The notes: generated by a model from the letters alone, not told the origin. Positions 9,220 to 19,549 are shown, numbered from the stretch's first letter. The stretch is DNA of 64,000 nucleotides from Chloroflexi bacterium TSY (GCA_019217005.1 JAHBNG010000038.1:55881-119880); one strand, 5' to 3'. A program made the numbers and translations.

Positions 9220-9641
9220 GAACTGCTCCATGGATTGAGAAGCATTACGTTGGTTCCCAGAAAATCTTTCTCGTTTCGAGTTACGAGATGAAGCTTGTGG
9301 TGTAGAGCCGTTGCGGCTATTAATGAATCCATTGCTGGAAGCTTTCGTCCAGCTAATTCTAATTGTGCAACGAACTTTCCCCAAGTAAATATGACAGGAA
9401 TATCAATTGGAAGAATGTTATCTTGAAAACGTATTAATAAATCCGACTGTAACCATTCTACTAAAATTTGCTTGCGCTTTGACTCTGGCAGCTTTTCAAT
9501 TCCACGTTGGATTTCACCAAGTGTGATCACGCTCAAATAAGTATACTCATCTTGGATATTATCAATCCATTTCACAACTTTAGAGTTCGGTTGCTTGGAC
9601 ACAAGTTCAGAAATAACACATGTGTCCAGTAAATAAATCAT
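9216..9641 (-). CDS. PIN-domain toxin of a VapBC-type module
   Basis: 141 residues. It begins MIYLLDTCVISELV, giving the first acidic residue of the PIN nuclease site. A Glu follows in TLGEIQRGIEKL, then MDSLIAATALHH and LVTRNEKDFLG supply the remaining acidic residues. This is the FitB/VapC pattern of small magnesium-dependent ribonucleases. The ATG overlaps the antitoxin stop by four bases (ATGA), so the two are translated together. The last codon and TAG stop are formed where the gene runs into the R7 palindrome, so the native C-terminus may have been altered by a residue or two. All four catalytic acids are present, so the toxin is probably active. Confidence 0.85.
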   Translation of the reverse strand: MIYLLDTCVISELVSKQPNSKVVKWIDNIQDEYTYLSVITLGEIQRGIEKLPESKRKQILVEWLQSDLLIRFQDNILPIDIPVIFTWGKFVAQLELAGRKLPAMDSLIAATALHHKLHLVTRNEKDFLGTNVMLLNPWSSS

Positions 9642-9892
9642 AATGCAATCGCATCCCGAATATCACTTGTATCTCGCTCAAGATCAATGTCAACCCCCAC
9701 CAAAGGAGAATTGCGAAAGAAATCTGATAACTTTTCGCGCTCTACCTTTAATTTGCGATAGTCAGCATAGGACAAAACGACTGCAACTTCTACCCCTCGT
9801 TTTGTGATGATTTGGGCACCAAAGGAGGACGCGTTATCGATAACCTGACTAAACTTGTTTTTTGCATCTTGTAATTGCCACGTTTGAATCAC
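9638..9892 (-). CDS. Phd/YefM-type antitoxin
   Basis: About 84 residues from a GTG at 9890-9892, chosen because GGGAG lies eight bases upstream and the Phd/YefM core starts right there (WQLQDAKNKFSQVID). The N-terminal half has the DNA-binding Phd/YefM fold with TKRGVEVAVVLSYADYRKL. The C-terminal half (FFRNSPLVGVDIDLERDTSDIRD) is the acidic, flexible part that normally wraps the toxin. It overlaps the toxin gene by four bases, and such pairs usually repress their own promoter. The longer ATG frame upstream reaches into a palindromic repeat and is not used. Confidence 0.85.
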   Translation of the reverse strand: MIQTWQLQDAKNKFSQVIDNASSFGAQIITKRGVEVAVVLSYADYRKLKVEREKLSDFFRNSPLVGVDIDLERDTSDIRDAIAL

Positions 9893-9910
9893 TCTTATTC
9901 TCCCATAAAA

Positions 9911-9998
9911 GTTTTGACACCGTGTCCCAATGTGTGTCAATGGAGACTGCCCGGTCAGAGAACCTGCTTCATTTACACAACTCTATGGTACACACTCT
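9911..9998. repeat. Palindromic repeat family R8, diverged copy
   Basis: Arms resemble GTGTGTACCA...ACACAC. Related copies at 30757-30830, 32556-32633 and 35041-35107 share a loop containing CTCAGTCAGAGAA-like sequence and CATTTACACACTTTGGG. Lies directly upstream of the antitoxin gene and may overlap its promoter. Confidence 0.5.
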
Positions 9999-10004
9999 AA
10001 GTCT

Positions 10005-10095
10005 TTTTGGTTCCGTGAGGTTTTGTGGGGTAGATGTTGGATAGTTTGTTGGTTCGCTGGTTTGTTCACCAACCATCTAACCAACAACATCATAA
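10005..10095. repeat. Palindromic repeat family R9, copy 1
   Basis: Contains GGTTTTGTGGGG then a hairpin with arms GTTTGTTGGTT / AACCAACAA around GTTCACCAACCATCT. The reverse complement recurs at 59040-59122 beside the MocR-type gene. No coding content. Confidence 0.65.
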
Positions 10096-10142
10096 TTCCT
10101 CGGACAACCGTTTTTTAGCAATTCTTTAAAAAGTCTAGACTG

Positions 10143-10594
10143 TCTAGATTTCACGCAATGTCGGAGTAAAAAGGGTAAACAGAAGCAAAGAAAGCGAAAG
10201 AGTCGCAATCTTGAGAGGAACAGCCTAATGTGAACTGAGCTAGCGGCGGGTGCCCAGTGTCAGGGTTAGGTTCCAAGGCACTGCACGAGAAATCCTGAGT
10301 GAACAGCAAAGAATGCCCTTATGCAAGGCATCGACATCTCGGCACTTCCAAGTGCGCGTCCGTCAACTGAGAGCCAACTAGCAAAGCCGAGCCATCAGGC
10401 TCGATTCTGGTCAGACACTGATCAGTGCAATTGGCTGCGGGATTCAAAGCCTTATGCAAGCAGAGAGCCGGGACCAACCCAATGAGAGCAGCCTCTGGCA
10501 GCGTCGGGTTGCAGCTTTTAGGGCGATGCTCGAATGTTCATGACTTTATTTTAACTGTTTTCCTACAAAACTGACAGTGTGTGAAATGTCTAGA
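10143..10594. repeat. Candidate mobile unit with imperfect terminal inverted repeats around a structured RNA
   Basis: Left end TCTAGATTTCAC then CA.TGTC.G (10143-10164); right end on the opposite strand TCTAGACATTTCAC then CA.TGTC.G (10571-10594). TGTCTAGATT also occurs as a direct repeat at 10141 and 10588. The interior is clearly richer in G+C than the A/T-rich flanks and has no open frame of note, and it contains the folded region described in the next entry. No second copy is in this window. Confidence 0.45.
10160..10545. ncRNA. Candidate structured non-coding RNA (possibly HEARO/omega-RNA-like)
   Basis: About 385 non-coding bases packed with perfect hairpins: ATGCC/GGCAT (10314-10331), GCACTT/AAGTGC (10342-10355), GAGCC/GGCTC (10389-10403), CACTGATCAGTG (10416-10427), AACCC/GGGTT (10476-10509), plus a longer-range pair AGCCAA/TTGGCT (10372-10377 with 10431-10436) enclosing three of them, and GTGCC/GGCAC (10250-10280). 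Hairpin loops are short, and helices with A-rich joining segments are typical of catalytic or guide-type RNAs. It lacks the marks of RNase P, tmRNA, SRP or group II introns. HEARO/omega RNAs, which travel without or with an IscB gene and are known in Chloroflexota, are the best analogy I can offer, but no IscB is present. Strand is not settled; the plus strand was read. Confidence 0.45.
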
Positions 10595-10635
10595 TTATAA
10601 CAGCGTCAAACATCTAACGTCAATCTAATCAATCG

Positions 10636-10676
10636 CAAAAAAAGGACTGAAAGGAGAGATCACCCTTCAGTCCTTC
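10636..10676 (-). terminator. Intrinsic terminator of the tandem-DsbA gene
   Basis: On the minus strand a 10-bp stem AAGGACTGAA / TTCAGTCCTT closes a short loop and is followed by a run of seven T. It lies about 30 bases after the stop of the gene at 10708-12210. Confidence 0.85.
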
Positions 10677-10707
10677 TTACCCAAACCAAATTTTTTTCTA
10701 CAGTTAT

Positions 10708-12210
10708 CTATTGACTCCCATCAATCACACCCTGCAATGCGTCCACAAAACTTTCCGCGGGCAGCGCACCAGGAATAATCCGCCCTTGACCACCGGCCAT
10801 CACGATAAATGTAGGCGTTCCACGCACAAACGGGCGTCCATCAGCAAAATCACTTTCAACTCGATCCAACATTTCTGTATTGTCTAAACAAGCAGTAAAG
10901 ACGTCTATATCCACATCCAGCTGTTCCGCTAATGCAATAAATGCTTCATTTGCACCACTCGACCAAGCTGAAATATCTTCGAAGAGGACATGATGCATTT
11001 CCCAAAATTGGCCCTGTTCGCCAGCACACTCAGCAGCAACCCCTGCGGCGGGTGCTTGAGGGTGAATATTCAACGGGAAGTGTTTGAAGACCCACCGAAC
11101 CTGACCAGTCTCGACGAATGTTTCGTCCAGAATTGGCTGTGTTCCAGTCGTATGACGTCGACAGTATGGGCATTGAAAGTCACTATATTCAATCACCACA
11201 ACGGGTGCATCTTCACTTCCACGATATGCATCCCCTGCAACTGTCATTCCTGGCCGCTCTGGATCAGGTGCTAATCCTTCGGCTGTTGCCCAAAATGGGA
11301 TTTCACCTTCGCCGCCGTTTCCACTGCCATCGTCACGAGCGGTCTCCGCACCTTGCGGGGCTTCGCCTGCTGCCATTGCGTCAATCCATTGTGCAAAGCG
11401 GTCAAAAGGTTGTGCTCCAACTAGATTGTATGCATCGCCAGTTTCTTCCATGATAAACTGAAAACTTGGCGTTCCGGTAAACGCTAGACTTCGACCACGC
11501 TGAAAAGCCATCTCGACCATTGCGCCTGTTTTACCATCGGCCATGCAGGTCTCGTAGTCAATTAAATCGACACCAATGTCTTGGGCTAGCTCTGTAAAGA
11601 AGGTGTTGGGATCGGGTAGTCTCGACCACTCTTGTTGGGTTTCGAAGAGAAGCGCATGCATTTGCCAAAATTCAGCAGCCCCTTGATCTGCGACACAGAG
11701 AGCGGCCTCCGACGCAATTGGCGCATTTGGATGGATCTGTTCGAGTGGGAAATCCATAAAAACGAACCGAACTTGACCGCTCTGAACATAAGCCTCGTCC
11801 AAAGCTGGTTCTGTCTGAGCAAAGTGACGTCGACAGAATGGGCATTGATAGTCGCTATATTCATAAATTGTGATGGGTGCATCGGGGCTACCGCGAAACG
11901 GATAACCATCTTCCGTGAAACCGACAGGAATGCCATTATATGTACCCGTCACCTCCAACGTGCTGCTTGTCCCAGCTTTGTCATTTTCCTCAGCAACCTC
12001 ATCTGCCGTCTCATTGGTTTCATCAGATACCATTTGTACGTCAGTTTCGCTCTCCTGTGTTTCGTCCATCACAGTCTCTTGCTCTGCATTGTCTGCTGGA
12101 GCAATCTGTGGAACGGTACAGGCATTGGCAATGAATAGTACGAATATCAGTATACCAATGCTCACGAGGGTCATCGAGAGCCTGCGCCGGAAAATTTGAT
12201 TTTGAAACAT
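10708..12210 (-). CDS. Lipoprotein with two tandem DsbA/thioredoxin-like domains
   Basis: About 500 residues. The ATG at 12210 (Met-Phe-Gln-Asn) is preferred because GGGGGAATTC sits right before it; an in-frame TTG lies four codons upstream. Residues 12-30 are hydrophobic and end in a lipobox FIANAC (Cys31), so the protein should be lipid-anchored outside the membrane. An acidic linker covers about 35-85. Domain 1 has CPFC at 123-126 and a TGTPSF cis-Pro loop near 246. Domain 2 has CPYC at 347-350 and a RGTPTF loop near 460. Each repeats the Thioredoxin_4/DsbA layout with YSDYQCPFC or YSDFQCPYC. Both active sites look intact, so this is a natural fusion of two thiol oxidoreductases acting on exported proteins. 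Alone in its transcript, with its own terminator. Confidence 0.85.
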   Translation of the reverse strand: MFQNQIFRRRLSMTLVSIGILIFVLFIANACTVPQIAPADNAEQETVMDETQESETDVQMVSDETNETADEVAEENDKAGTSSTLEVTGTYNGIPVGFTEDGYPFRGSPDAPITIYEYSDYQCPFCRRHFAQTEPALDEAYVQSGQVRFVFMDFPLEQIHPNAPIASEAALCVADQGAAEFWQMHALLFETQQEWSRLPDPNTFFTELAQDIGVDLIDYETCMADGKTGAMVEMAFQRGRSLAFTGTPSFQFIMEETGDAYNLVGAQPFDRFAQWIDAMAAGEAPQGAETARDDGSGNGGEGEIPFWATAEGLAPDPERPGMTVAGDAYRGSEDAPVVVIEYSDFQCPYCRRHTTGTQPILDETFVETGQVRWVFKHFPLNIHPQAPAAGVAAECAGEQGQFWEMHHVLFEDISAWSSGANEAFIALAEQLDVDIDVFTACLDNTEMLDRVESDFADGRPFVRGTPTFIVMAGGQGRIIPGALPAESFVDALQGVIDGSQ

Positions 12211-12347
12211 GAATTCCCCCAAAAACTATAGTCCATCGTATTGTATTGGATATCGTATTGTATTGGATAAAGACTTACTATTCTTAGCATTGACATATAT
12301 GATAATCGTTAGAGATTGTTAAACGCAAGATGAGAACGCTTAAATTT

Positions 12348-12377
12348 TTGACAGAACTTTGAGACCTATGCTATTCT
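12348..12377 (+). promoter_or_regulatory. Sigma-70-like promoter
   Basis: TTGACA at 12348-12353 and TATTCT at 12372-12377, 18 bases apart. It points toward mtnA, over 600 bases away, with no gene between. Confidence 0.45.
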
Positions 12378-12898
12378 CATGCGCTGTATTATACTGCACT
12401 CTCTCATAGAGAGAAGAGATTCAATTGTTCCGTTCAAGTAAATACGGTCAATTTCATTCATCTCTATGATAGAATTCGTATAACAAAAACAACCCGCTGG
12501 AGCCCCGGTATACGGTTGTAGACATGGAAGATATCGATCATTCCTTTTGATTCATACGTATCTTCATTTGTCTCTATTCTTGGTTTGCCTGTTAAACTTG
12601 TCGAGAGTGTTAAAATTGCTCTCAACCTGAATAAATAATTGTGTCTCAAATTGCGTATAAATTCGTCTTCGTCTCTTGTAAGTTAACTGTTTTTTACACG
12701 ACTTATGGTATACCGGCAGACAGAATTGTGCACATTTGGAATAGATAGACCAAGAAACCAGACAAATCTAGATTGTACGTGAGCTTTATCCCATGTCAAA
12801 CCATATAATCTCAGGTGGGTCGTTGGTCAGAACAACTTATGTGACCTTAAATCATGTTGCATTGTGGCTGTAGTTTGTTTAGTGGTAGGTATGTAGCA

Positions 12899-12930
12899 CC
12901 CTCCTGGAATCTCTAGGAGGGTTTTCTTTT
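12899..12930 (+). terminator. Intrinsic terminator upstream of mtnA
   Basis: Stem CCCTCCT / AGGAGGG with a nine-base loop followed by TTTTCTTTT. It ends about 90 bases before the mtnA start. It could end a small RNA started at 12378 or serve as an attenuator for the SAM-recycling genes; no competing anti-terminator was identified. Confidence 0.7.
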
Positions 12931-13018
12931 GGCGTAGGAGTGATAGCCCAAATTTATTCAAGATGTGCCGATTATAGATGTAGAAGTGGCGAAATAATGA
13001 CCAATCGAGGAAGATCCT

Positions 13019-14086
13019 ATGCGTACGGTGTTCTGGGAAGACAACAAAGTAAAAATGATCGACCAGCGTTTACTGCCCGGTGAGTTTGTCATTGCCGAAT
13101 GGGAAACGGTTGATCAGGTTGCAGCAAGCATTACACAAATGTATGTTCGTGGTGCACCTGCTATTGGTGCGACCGGAGCGTATGGCATGGTCCTCGCGGC
13201 TCATAATAGCGCTGCCATCGAGCGAGATAACCTGCTGATTGAGCTAAGTTCGGCCAAGGAGATATTGGATGCGGCACGTCCTACAGCGGTGAATCTAAGC
13301 TGGGCGACAACTCGCTTGCTTGAGTTAGCAAAACAGACAGTTTTGCCTAATATCGATGACATACGTAGTGCCCTCTTGGCAGAGGCAGAAGCGTTGGCCG
13401 ATGAAGATGTAGAGATTAACCGCCGCATGGGCTTCAACGGTGCCGCGATCATACCCGATGGGGCAAATATCTTACATCATTGTAACACTGGTTCACTTGC
13501 TACCGTCGATTTTGGAACAGCGTTAGGGGTTATCTATGCCTGTCAAGAACAGGGTAAGAAGATCCATGTATGGGTGGATGAGACTCGACCGAGACTCCAA
13601 GGGGCGCGCTTGACTGCTTGGGAATTGATGCGGGCAGAGGTTCCGATGCACCTAATTGCTGATAACGCGGCAGGGCATCTAATGCGTACAGGGCAAGTTG
13701 ACGTGGTGATCTTTGGGTCGGACCGCACAGCGGCGAATGGCGATGTGGCCAATAAGATCGGTACCTATAAACTTGCAGTTTGTGCCAAAGAAAATGGTAT
13801 TCCTGTCTATGCAGTGGTGCCAACCAGTACCGTTGATCTGAATTTGGCGAATGGCGATGAAATTCCAATCGAAGAACGTGGACCAGAAGAAGTGACGCAG
13901 ATTGGTCAGCGCCAAATTGCCCCCGATGACGTGCCAGTCTACAACCCGGCTTTTGATGTCACACCCCATCGCTATATCACAGGTATTGTCACGGAAGAAG
14001 GTATCTGCTATCCACCTTTTACAGAGAGTCTGCGTCAAGCAAAAGAGAAAGCAGAAGCGCGGGTAGAGGAAAAGCGTGGAAAGTAG
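13019..14086 (+). CDS. mtnA: S-methyl-5-thioribose-1-phosphate isomerase
   Basis: 355 residues with a GAGGA ribosome site. MtnA converts methylthioribose 1-phosphate to methylthioribulose 1-phosphate in the methionine salvage pathway, in the cytosol. Family motifs are all present: [13 protein letters not shown] near residue 44, [10 protein letters not shown] with the catalytic Cys near 160, [19 protein letters not shown] near 190, and [18 protein letters not shown] with the catalytic Asp near 240. It is homologous to eIF2B subunits, but these residues identify the isomerase. It heads a plus-strand run with a LOG-family gene 16 bases after it and adoK. The rest of the salvage pathway (mtnB, mtnC/D etc.) is not in the window, and the methylthioadenosine phosphorylase that would feed it is not either. 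Confidence 0.93.
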   Translation: MRTVFWEDNKVKMIDQRLLPGEFVIAEWETVDQVAASITQMYVRGAPAIGATGAYGMVLAAHNSAAIERDNLLIELSSAKEILDAARPTAVNLSWATTRLLELAKQTVLPNIDDIRSALLAEAEALADEDVEINRRMGFNGAAIIPDGANILHHCNTGSLATVDFGTALGVIYACQEQGKKIHVWVDETRPRLQGARLTAWELMRAEVPMHLIADNAAGHLMRTGQVDVVIFGSDRTAANGDVANKIGTYKLAVCAKENGIPVYAVVPTSTVDLNLANGDEIPIEERGPEEVTQIGQRQIAPDDVPVYNPAFDVTPHRYITGIVTEEGICYPPFTESLRQAKEKAEARVEEKRGK

Positions 14087-14102
14087 CAGGGGAACCAACT
14101 AC

Positions 14103-14690
14103 ATGAGCAGAACAATATCAAGCGTTTGCGTCTTTTGTGGTGCAAAGACGGGCAATCGATCTGTCTATACAGACATGGCGCGTCGGCTCGGTGAAGAGAT
14201 CGCACATCGCCATTTAACGCTCGTTTACGGTGGCGGCAACATCGGCTTAATGGGAACAATCGCCCGTACCGCTTTTGCTGGCGGTGGTTCAGTCATCAGT
14301 GTCATTCCCCGATCCCTTATGCAATACGAAGGTGTTGACACATCAATCGGAGAGCTGATTGTAGTCGACACCTTGCTGGAACGCAAAGCCATCATGGCAG
14401 AGAAATCTGATGCATTTATCACGATGCCTGGTGGCTTTGGAACGTTCGACGAACTTTTTGAGATGGTTACTTGGAATCAACTGGGCGTTCACGCCAAACC
14501 AGTTGGTCTTTATAACATCGCAGGATATTATGATCCACTTCTTCAAATGATTGATCACGCCGTCTCTGAAGAATTTATTCGTCCTCGCCATCGGCAACTA
14601 CTCATTACAGCAAATGATCCGGCGCACCTGTTGGATCAATTAGCGAACGAGGAGATTCCAGAGAGTTTAGTGAAATGGAACAGTGATTAA
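14103..14690 (+). CDS. LOG-family nucleotide 5'-monophosphate phosphoribohydrolase
   Basis: About 195 residues from ATG 14103, preceded by AGGGG; the frame opens earlier, inside the end of mtnA. Rossmann-type fold with VCVFCGAKTGNR at the start, LVYGGGNIGLMG near 42 and the family signature MPGGFGTFDELFEM near 108, which holds the catalytic Glu. LOG enzymes split AMP-like or cytokinin ribotides into base and ribose 5-phosphate. Annotators often call them lysine decarboxylases, which is wrong. Sitting between mtnA and adoK, it may act in purine or adenine recycling linked to SAM by-products; that is inference. It is complete. Confidence 0.88.
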   Translation: MSRTISSVCVFCGAKTGNRSVYTDMARRLGEEIAHRHLTLVYGGGNIGLMGTIARTAFAGGGSVISVIPRSLMQYEGVDTSIGELIVVDTLLERKAIMAEKSDAFITMPGGFGTFDELFEMVTWNQLGVHAKPVGLYNIAGYYDPLLQMIDHAVSEEFIRPRHRQLLITANDPAHLLDQLANEEIPESLVKWNSD

Positions 14691-14741
14691 TTGACGATTT
14701 TACAAAGCATTCTATCTATAATTTTATTGAGGTTCTTATTT

Positions 14742-15716
14742 ATGTCCATCGTCATTACAGGCTCTATCGCCTATGACTACCTGATGACGTTTTCTGGCAA
14801 ATTTCGTGAACAAATTCTGCTGGAACAGTTGGAAAATCTTAGCTTGAGTTTTCTGGTCGACTCGATGAAACGCGAACGGGGAGGGGTGGCAGCCAACATT
14901 GCCTACACCATGAAATTACTGGGCGGAGAGCCATTGCTCTTTGCCACGGTGGGTCAAGACTTTGGTGACTATCGTCGCTGGCTCGTTGAACAGACAATCT
15001 CCACTGAACACATTATTGAAATCGCAAATGATTTCACGGCTAGCTTTTTTGTCAGTACAGACCAAGAACAGAATCAAATTGCCAACTTTTATACAGGTGC
15101 CATGGCTCATGCTCGAAATTATAGCCTTTCGGATCGTGGCTTGACTGACGCGGCTTTGGTGGTTGTTAGTCCAAATGATCCGGTCGCCATGCTCAATTAC
15201 GCTCAAGAGTGTCGTGAACTCAACATCCCGTTTGCCTATGATCCAAGCCAACAAGTCGCTTTTTTGGGTGGAGACGAACTCAAGCAGAGCATTCCTGGCG
15301 CAACTTATCTTTTCGGAAACGGGTATGAATTAGCCGTGATCGAAAAGATAACCGGTTGGAATTTGTCAGACCTGCGAGCACAGGTACAGAATGTGATTGT
15401 GACTCATGGCGAAAAAGGAAGCACAATCTATGCCGCTGATGAAGTCGTGAATGTACCGGCAGCAACCATCTCCTCTGTTGTCGACCCGACAGGTGCAGGC
15501 GATGCGTTTCGCGGTGGTTTCTTTGCTGCGAAACTTGCTGGTCTAGCATGGGAACAGTGTGGGAAAGTTGCGTCACTCTGCGGTGCATATGCGTTGGAAA
15601 ACTTGGGGACTACGTCACATTCTTTTTCTTGGGCAGAGTTTATTGATCGATATGAAGCAACCTTTGAGCGCGAGCCTGCACTTGAGCACTTGCATATTGC
15701 TGGGATACCAGTCTAA
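14742..15716 (+). CDS. adoK: Adenosine kinase of the PfkB family
   Basis: 324 residues from ATG 14742 (Met-Ser-Ile-Val-Ile-Thr-Gly-Ser-Ile); an upstream ATG at 14691 lacks family sequence. Ribokinase-fold enzyme phosphorylating adenosine with ATP. It resembles the mycobacterial adenosine kinase closely across its length: [42 protein letters not shown]-like [22 protein letters not shown], and the PfkB signature [13 protein letters not shown] near residue 260 with the catalytic Asp. It would remove the adenosine made by AhcY, pulling SAH hydrolysis forward. The TAA stop coincides with the first bases of an R4 repeat. Confidence 0.9.
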   Translation: MSIVITGSIAYDYLMTFSGKFREQILLEQLENLSLSFLVDSMKRERGGVAANIAYTMKLLGGEPLLFATVGQDFGDYRRWLVEQTISTEHIIEIANDFTASFFVSTDQEQNQIANFYTGAMAHARNYSLSDRGLTDAALVVVSPNDPVAMLNYAQECRELNIPFAYDPSQQVAFLGGDELKQSIPGATYLFGNGYELAVIEKITGWNLSDLRAQVQNVIVTHGEKGSTIYAADEVVNVPAATISSVVDPTGAGDAFRGGFFAAKLAGLAWEQCGKVASLCGAYALENLGTTSHSFSWAEFIDRYEATFEREPALEHLHIAGIPV

Positions 15717-15983
15717 GGCTTTTCCAACAATTAAAACCCCTAATTCGGGGGTGGTTCAGAATTAGGTTTACACTTTTGATACATAGATAAAAATCTATAT
15801 GAGGTCATTTTCTGCCTGAGCATGGCTCAAAGTAGAAAATATAAACATCTTTTCTCTTTGCAAAAATGTAAACCTAATTGTCCGCCTAAAATGAACCACC
15901 CCCTAATTCGATATGGAAAAGCTCAAGCCATTCCAGAGAAATCGACTTGGCAAATTCGGGACTTATTTCTCTGGAATGGCCTA
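15714..15983. repeat. Double-hairpin repeat R4, copy 1, split by an R2 MITE
   Basis: Hairpin 1 arms AGGCTTTTCCA / TGGAAAAGCT; hairpin 2 arms GCCATTCCAGAGAAAT / ATTTCTCTGGAATGGC; ends TAAGGC and GGCCTA. The R2 element at 15748-15902 sits in the middle of hairpin 1. The sister copy at 28055-28342 is split at about the same place by a different element, R3. Confidence 0.8.
15748..15902. repeat. 155-bp MITE, family R2, copy 2 (inverted)
   Basis: Same ends as the copy at 4354-4508 but in opposite orientation. The target CTAATTCG occurs at 15740-15747 and 15903-15910, a perfect 8-bp duplication. It carries an ATG that opens an artificial extension of the next gene's reading frame. Confidence 0.9.
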
Positions 15984-15989
15984 ACAACC

Positions 15990-16784
15990 ATGAATGAATC
16001 AGAACGCGCTGCGCTACGCGATATTCTGAACCGCGATCCAATTTGGGCCGCATATGGTTTGGCCGACTTGCAGCCGGAGTTTGATTCATACTGTAGCTGG
16101 TATCAAACGCAAACTGATGCGGGTAATGGCGTCGTCTTGATCTTCGCGGGTTTGGAGCCGCCAGCCTTGTTGACGATTGGTCCTGCTGCCGCTATCGAGC
16201 AAACGCTCAATCTGGTAAACCACCCTGAGCAGGTCTATGTGAGTGTACAAAACGAGCATTTTTCATTGATTGAACAAATATACGATCTGGGCAACAACGC
16301 CCGACCAATGCTTCGGATGGGGCTGCAAAATCCAGAAAAGATAGATGCTGTGTCGCAAGGCGATGTGATGTCGATGACTATTCGATTAACGAGAGATGAC
16401 GAAGAACGAATCGATCAGCTGTTGAGCCACGGTGGTGCATTCACGCCCGACGGGTATGATCCGTATCAATTGGACAATGGTACATTCTTTGCCATCAATC
16501 ACCCAGACGGGGAGTTGGTTGCCATGGGTGGTACTCATATTGTCGATTGGCAGCAGGGAATCGGCGCTGTGGGCAACATGTATACACACCCAAATGTACG
16601 AGGCAAAGGATTTGGCACGGCAATCTTACAACGTGTAGTCAAGGCTCTGCTTGAGCGCAACGTCACGAATATTGTGCTGAATGTTGATCAGCGCAATTTG
16701 GGTGCTCAACGTATCTATAAGCGGCTCGGATTTGAAGTCCATTGTCCGTTTATGGAAGGAATTGGAAGAAAGATTTGCTATTAA
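15990..16784 (+). CDS. GNAT-family N-acetyltransferase
   Basis: 264 residues from ATG 15990 (Met-Asn-Glu-Ser-Glu-Arg). The open frame reaches back to 15822 only because repeats R2 and R4 happen to be open; those 56 codons are not native. The C-terminal half has the GNAT acetyl-CoA loop GNMYTHPNVRGKGFGTAIL near residue 190 and the NVDQRNLGAQRIYKRLGF motif near 230. The N-terminal half resembles the extra domain of two-domain GNATs. Substrate unknown. The repeat insertion upstream removes it from the adoK transcript, and no clear ribosome site precedes the ATG. Confidence 0.75.
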   Translation: MNESERAALRDILNRDPIWAAYGLADLQPEFDSYCSWYQTQTDAGNGVVLIFAGLEPPALLTIGPAAAIEQTLNLVNHPEQVYVSVQNEHFSLIEQIYDLGNNARPMLRMGLQNPEKIDAVSQGDVMSMTIRLTRDDEERIDQLLSHGGAFTPDGYDPYQLDNGTFFAINHPDGELVAMGGTHIVDWQQGIGAVGNMYTHPNVRGKGFGTAILQRVVKALLERNVTNIVLNVDQRNLGAQRIYKRLGFEVHCPFMEGIGRKICY

Positions 16785-16880
16785 CAGAGGGTTTCCCAAA
16801 ATTGATAATCCACCGATTTTTATTGTGCAATGAGAAGAAGAAAATACCTCATCAATCCTAACCATCCGTGGATCGTCTAA

Positions 16881-18197
<1,317 letters not shown>

Positions 18198-18199
18198 TT

Positions 18200-18256
18200 G
18201 CGAATTTACGAATTTGGATCTACGATTTACGGATCGTGTAGATTCAAATTCGTCAA
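18200..18256. repeat. Hairpin between ahcY and metK
   Basis: Arms ACGAATTTGGATCTAC and its near-complement GTAGATTCAAATTCGT, starting two bases after the ahcY stop. No T-run follows, so it is more likely a palindromic repeat or mRNA-stabilising hairpin than a terminator. Confidence 0.55.
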
Positions 18257-18322
18257 TCAGAAATTGTCATTCTTACCTCTTGATTCAGAAAACGAACTAA
18301 ACCATACGAGGGAGTATTATCC

Positions 18323-19549
18323 GTGAATACCTTCATGACATCTCCAAGCCTGCTCTTCACCAGCGAGTCGGTGTCGGAGGGACATCCTGACAAGATGTGT
18401 GACCAGATTAGCGATGCTGTGTTAGATGCAATCTTTGCCCAAGATCCAAATGCACGTGTGGCCTGCGAAACCGCTATCAAAACAGGCTTTGTCCTCCTTC
18501 TGGGCGAAATTACTACATCGGCGGCTGTTGATTATGATTCGCTCGTTCGAGGAGTCATCAACGAAATCGGTTTTAACTGTAGCGACACAGGTTTTGACGG
18601 CAATACCTGCGGTGTACAGGTTGCTATTGCCGCCCAAAGCGCAGACATAGCCTTAGGTGTTGATCAGGCCCGGGAAGCCAAAGATGACACAATGAGCGAA
18701 GCAGAGATCGAAGCCGTTGGTGCTGGTGATCAGGGGATGATGTTTGGCTACGCGTGCAATGAAACTGCAACGTTAATGCCTGCGCCGATCTTTTATGCCC
18801 ACAAATTAGTCAAGCGCATGGCGGATGTTCGTAAGGCGGGAATGTTGCCCTGGCTACGACCTGACAGCAAGAGCCAGGTCACCATTGAATATGAATATGG
18901 CAAACCCAAGCGTGTCCACACGGTCTTGATTAGTACGCAACATGCCCCTGAAGTGAGTCAGGAGGAGATTCGTGCAGGGTTGATCGAACACGTCATCGAT
19001 CCAGTTATACCAGGAGATATGGTTTACAGTGACATGCGCATCATTATCAACCCCACCGGGCGTTTTGTGGTTGGCGGTCCAATGGGTGATGCTGGCCTGA
19101 CGGGGCGTAAGATCATTGTCGATACCTACGGTGGTATGGGGCGACATGGTGGTGGTGCATTTAGCGGCAAAGATTGCACAAAAGTGGATCGCAGTGCAGC
19201 TTATGCAGCGCGTTGGGTGGCAAAAAATGTCGTCGCAGCGGGTCTTGCGGACCGTTGCGAAGTTCAGATCGCTTACGCCATCGGCGTGGCACGTCCTTTA
19301 AGCATTTGTGTCGAAACTTTTGGCACCGGAAAAGTCGATGATGAAAAGATTGCTGCGTTAATTGATGATCATTTTGATCTGCGCCCCGGTGCGATTATTC
19401 GCGATCTCAGGTTGCGCCGACCCATCTATCGCCAGACCGCGGCGTACGGTCATTTTGGCCGGGATGACATTGATCTGCCTTGGGAGTGGACAGATCGAGC
19501 CGCCGCATTGCGCGAAGCAGCAGGTGTCGCTGAAGCTGTTGCTGTTTAG
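18323..19549 (+). CDS. metK: S-adenosylmethionine synthetase
   Basis: 408 residues. A GTG start at 18323 is used because GGGAG sits nine bases before it; an ATG four codons in is the alternative. MetK joins methionine and ATP to make SAM, releasing phosphate and diphosphate. Motifs: [20 protein letters not shown] at the start, [12 protein letters not shown] near 136, and the phosphate loop [19 protein letters not shown] near 275; [19 protein letters not shown] is intact. With ahcY, adoK and mtnA it forms a compact SAM-cycle cluster. Confidence 0.96.
   Translation: MNTFMTSPSLLFTSESVSEGHPDKMCDQISDAVLDAIFAQDPNARVACETAIKTGFVLLLGEITTSAAVDYDSLVRGVINEIGFNCSDTGFDGNTCGVQVAIAAQSADIALGVDQAREAKDDTMSEAEIEAVGAGDQGMMFGYACNETATLMPAPIFYAHKLVKRMADVRKAGMLPWLRPDSKSQVTIEYEYGKPKRVHTVLISTQHAPEVSQEEIRAGLIEHVIDPVIPGDMVYSDMRIIINPTGRFVVGGPMGDAGLTGRKIIVDTYGGMGRHGGGAFSGKDCTKVDRSAAYAARWVAKNVVAAGLADRCEVQIAYAIGVARPLSICVETFGTGKVDDEKIAALIDDHFDLRPGAIIRDLRLRRPIYRQTAAYGHFGRDDIDLPWEWTDRAAALREAAGVAEAVAV

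Larger units (their letters stand above)
12211..13018. other. Long intergenic region with tandem repeat, promoter and terminator
   Basis: About 800 bases without a convincing gene. A perfect 17-bp tandem duplication (ATCGTATTGTATTGGAT) occupies 12235-12268, just upstream of the DsbA gene, where it could be a regulator site. Plus-strand promoter boxes follow at 12348-12377 and a terminator at 12899-12930. A 61-codon minus frame at 12464-12649 lacks support. The stretch between promoter and terminator could be an untranslated RNA or a long leader of mtnA. Confidence 0.5.

Noticed and set aside
10160..10545. Group II intron or RNase P interpretation of the structured RNA
   Set aside because: No domain V triad/GNRA pattern of introns and no RNase P core (GAGGAAAGTC, ACAGAA) were found.
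12860..12900. tRNA-Gly-like D-arm sequence (AGTTTGTTTAGTGGTAGG)
   Set aside because: No acceptor stem, anticodon arm or T-arm could be paired, so it is probably chance.
14103..14690. Lysine decarboxylase annotation for the LOG-family gene
   Set aside because: PGGFGTxxE marks the phosphoribohydrolase family; the decarboxylase name is a historic error.
15822..15989. N-terminal 56-codon extension of the GNAT frame
   Set aside because: It is the open frame of repeats R2 and R4, the same peptide as at 4434 in the ABC-F region, so it is not a native protein domain.
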